A stretch of DNA of 15,888 nucleotides from Thioalkalivibrio sp. (lineage in GTDB: Bacteria; Pseudomonadota; Gammaproteobacteria; Ectothiorhodospirales; Ectothiorhodospiraceae), in assembly GCA_018224485.1 (NCBI GenBank), contig JAGTVE010000161.1:1-15888 (forward strand). The letters are read 5' to 3'. Every line of letters starts with the position of its first letter. Positions within the stretch are counted from its first letter, which is position 1. The notes beneath the pieces were generated by a model, which had not been told where the DNA came from, searched no databases, and worked only from the letters and a program-made list of their open reading frames with translations. This document shows, in pieces, positions 14,318 through 15,888 of the stretch. Both the position numbers and the translations under genes were made by a program.

Positions 14318-15675
14318 GCCTCGGCGCCGATCCCGTAGACGTCCGGATGGTAGTTCTCGAAGCGCGTGTACTGCCCGCGGAAGGTCAACCGCACCGTCCC
14401 GATCGGCCCGTTGCGCTGCTTCGCGACGATGATCTCCGCGGTGCCCTTGTCGGCGCTGTCCTCGTTGTACACCTCGTCGCGGTAGACGAACATGATCACA
14501 TCCGCATCCTGCTCGATCGCGCCCGATTCCCGGAGGTCCGACATCACCGGGCGCTTGTTGGGACGCTGCTCCAGCGAGCGGTTGAGCTGCGACAGGGCGA
14601 TCATCGGGACGCTCAGTTCCTTCGCCAGCGCCTTCAGCGCCCGCGAGATCTCGGAGATCTCGGTCGCCCGGTTCTCGCGCGAGCCCGGGGACTGCATCAG
14701 CTGCAGGTAGTCCACCACGATCAGGCCGAGTCCCTTGTGTTCGCGCATCAGCCGGCGCGAGCGCGCACGCAACTCGGTGGGCGAGAGGGCGGGGGTGTCG
14801 TCAATGAACAGCGGCGCCTCGGAGAGCATGGACACCGCGCTGGTCAGCCGCGGCCAGTCGGCGTCGTCGAGCCGGCCCGAGCGCAGCTTCTGCTGGTTGA
14901 TCCGGCCCATCGAGGACAGCAGGCGCATCGCGATCTGCTCGCCCGGCATCTCCATGCTGAAGACCGCGATCGGCTTCGCGGTCTTCATCGCCACGTACTC
15001 GCCGATGTTCATCGCGAACGACGTCTTCCCCATCGAGGGCCGTCCGGCGACGATGGCGAGATCTCCCGGATGCAGGCCGGAGGTGAGTTCGTCGAGGTCC
15101 TGGTAGCCGGTGGCAATGCCGGTGATCGGGCTCTTGCTCTCGAACAGCTGTTCGATCTGCTCGACCGCGGCCGCGAGCAGCGGCTTCATGCCGCGAAAGC
15201 CCTGGGTGCCGCGCGCACCGCGCTCCGCGATCGAGAAGACCTTCTGTTCGGCAAGATCCAGCAGCTCCCGCGTCGGACGGCCTTCCGGCGCGAACGCCGA
15301 GTCGGCCACCTCGGTACCCACCGAGATCAGAGAGCGCAGGATGCAGCGATCGCGAACGATGTCCGCGTAGGCCTTGATGTTCGCGGCGCTCGGTGTCTGG
15401 CTTGCGAGCTGCCCGAGGTAGGGAAGCCCCCCGGCATCCTGCAATTCGCCAGTATTCTGCAGCTGCTCCGCGACAGTCACCATGTCGAAGGGCGCATTGC
15501 GATCCGCCAGTGCGCCAATCGCCCGGAAGATCAGGCGATGGTCGTGACGGTAGAAATCGTCCGCGCCGATGCGATCGGCAATGCGATCCCACGCGTCGTT
15601 GTCCAGCATCAGTCCGCCGAGAACCGACTGCTCGGCCTCGACCGAATGCGGGGGTACGCGAAGACCCTGGCTCAT
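14314..15675 (-). CDS. dnaB: Replicative DNA helicase DnaB
   Basis: 453-residue DnaB, the hexameric helicase that unwinds the replication fork. The N-terminal primase-interacting domain begins at PPHSVEAEQSVLGG; the RecA-like domain has Walker A GRPSMGKTS (211-219), Walker B LIVVDYLQL (318-326) and the LSQLNRSLEQRPNKRP stretch (361-376). No intein interrupts it. ATG 15675 is the only good start: an in-frame TAG lies five codons upstream. No Shine-Dalgarno is evident. It lies 64 bases after rplI and overlaps alr by 4 bases. Confidence 0.97.
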   Translation of the reverse strand: MSQGLRVPPHSVEAEQSVLGGLMLDNDAWDRIADRIGADDFYRHDHRLIFRAIGALADRNAPFDMVTVAEQLQNTGELQDAGGLPYLGQLASQTPSAANIKAYADIVRDRCILRSLISVGTEVADSAFAPEGRPTRELLDLAEQKVFSIAERGARGTQGFRGMKPLLAAAVEQIEQLFESKSPITGIATGYQDLDELTSGLHPGDLAIVAGRPSMGKTSFAMNIGEYVAMKTAKPIAVFSMEMPGEQIAMRLLSSMGRINQQKLRSGRLDDADWPRLTSAVSMLSEAPLFIDDTPALSPTELRARSRRLMREHKGLGLIVVDYLQLMQSPGSRENRATEISEISRALKALAKELSVPMIALSQLNRSLEQRPNKRPVMSDLRESGAIEQDADVIMFVYRDEVYNEDSADKGTAEIIVAKQRNGPIGTVRLTFRGQYTRFENYHPDVYGIGAEA

Positions 15676-15739
15676 GATCGTGCTGCGCTACCGATCAGCG
15701 GTGCTGCCGGCCCCGGCACGGACCAGGGCCAGCCTGCGC

Positions 15740-15888
15740 TCACTCCTCGCCGGTCACGATAATGCGGATTTCCGCATTCACGCCCGCATGCAGGTGCAAC
15801 TCGATCTCGTACTCGCCGGTCTGCCGGAGCGGGCCCTCGGGCAGGCGCACCTCGCGCTTCTCCACCTCCACGCCCCGCGCGGTGACCG
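15740..15888 (-). CDS. rplI: 50S ribosomal protein L9, C-terminal part (5' end beyond the window)
   Basis: The last 48 codons of L9 are present: VTARGVEVEKREVRLP, GPLRQTGEYEIELHLH and an ending in IIVTGEE. This is the C-terminal 23S rRNA-binding domain of the roughly 150-residue protein. The gene would continue to the right, normally preceded by rpsR and rpsF. Identification rests on the sequence pattern and on the conserved rplI-dnaB order. Confidence 0.93.
   Translation of the reverse strand, partial: VTARGVEVEKREVRLPEGPLRQTGEYEIELHLHAGVNAEIRIIVTGEE

Overview
The window reads as part of the chromosome of a sulfur-oxidising gammaproteobacterium. Two things point there: a sulfur-oxidation Hdr (sHdr) gene set with TusA and rhodanese partners plus a Tat-exported SoxB, and the conserved gammaproteobacterial order rplI-dnaB-alr. 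The GC-rich sequence, the acidic proteins and the pairing of sHdr with a lone soxB recall Thioalkalivibrio-like Ectothiorhodospiraceae. The genus is an inference from gene content, not from a search.

Layout. On the minus strand, read from about 4100 down to 1, lie rhd (rhodanese), tusA, hdrC, hdrB and hdrA. HdrA is cut by the left edge. This is the upstream part of an sHdr locus, the cytoplasmic pathway in which sulfane sulfur bound to carrier proteins is oxidised to sulfite. tusA has its own promoter-like signal and palindrome and is closed by a strong intrinsic terminator, so the small carriers and hdrCBA look like separately controlled units. Divergent from rhd, on the plus strand, come an unrecognised 103-residue protein, the periplasmic M48 metalloprotease BepA, and SoxB followed by a textbook terminator. 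Next come the three genes prkA, yeaH and ycgB (serine protein kinase, DUF444/VWA protein, SpoVR family), a stress and stationary-phase module. From the right edge, on the minus strand, come the end of rplI, then dnaB and alr; dnaB and alr overlap by 4 bases. ycgB and alr converge.

How it fits together. SoxB hydrolyses sulfur-carrier-bound sulfonate in the periplasm. Rhodanese and TusA pass persulfide sulfur in the cytoplasm toward the HdrCBA-type complex. SoxB and sHdr genes therefore sit within about 2 kb of each other, separated only by the unknown gene and bepA. The remaining genes are housekeeping (envelope proteolysis, replication, cell-wall D-alanine) and stress response.

Non-coding structure is unusually rich. 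There are several near-perfect palindromes upstream of hdrC, tusA, rhd and the unknown gene, a tandem direct repeat upstream of soxB, a stable hairpin directly against the bepA start codon, and a multi-hairpin repeat of about 95 bp present in two inverted copies that flank yeaH-ycgB. No tRNA, rRNA, CRISPR array, insertion sequence or phage gene is visible. No gene-free stretch exceeds 300 bases; the longest are about 256 (3947-4202), 217 (10004-10220) and 188 bases (7869-8056).
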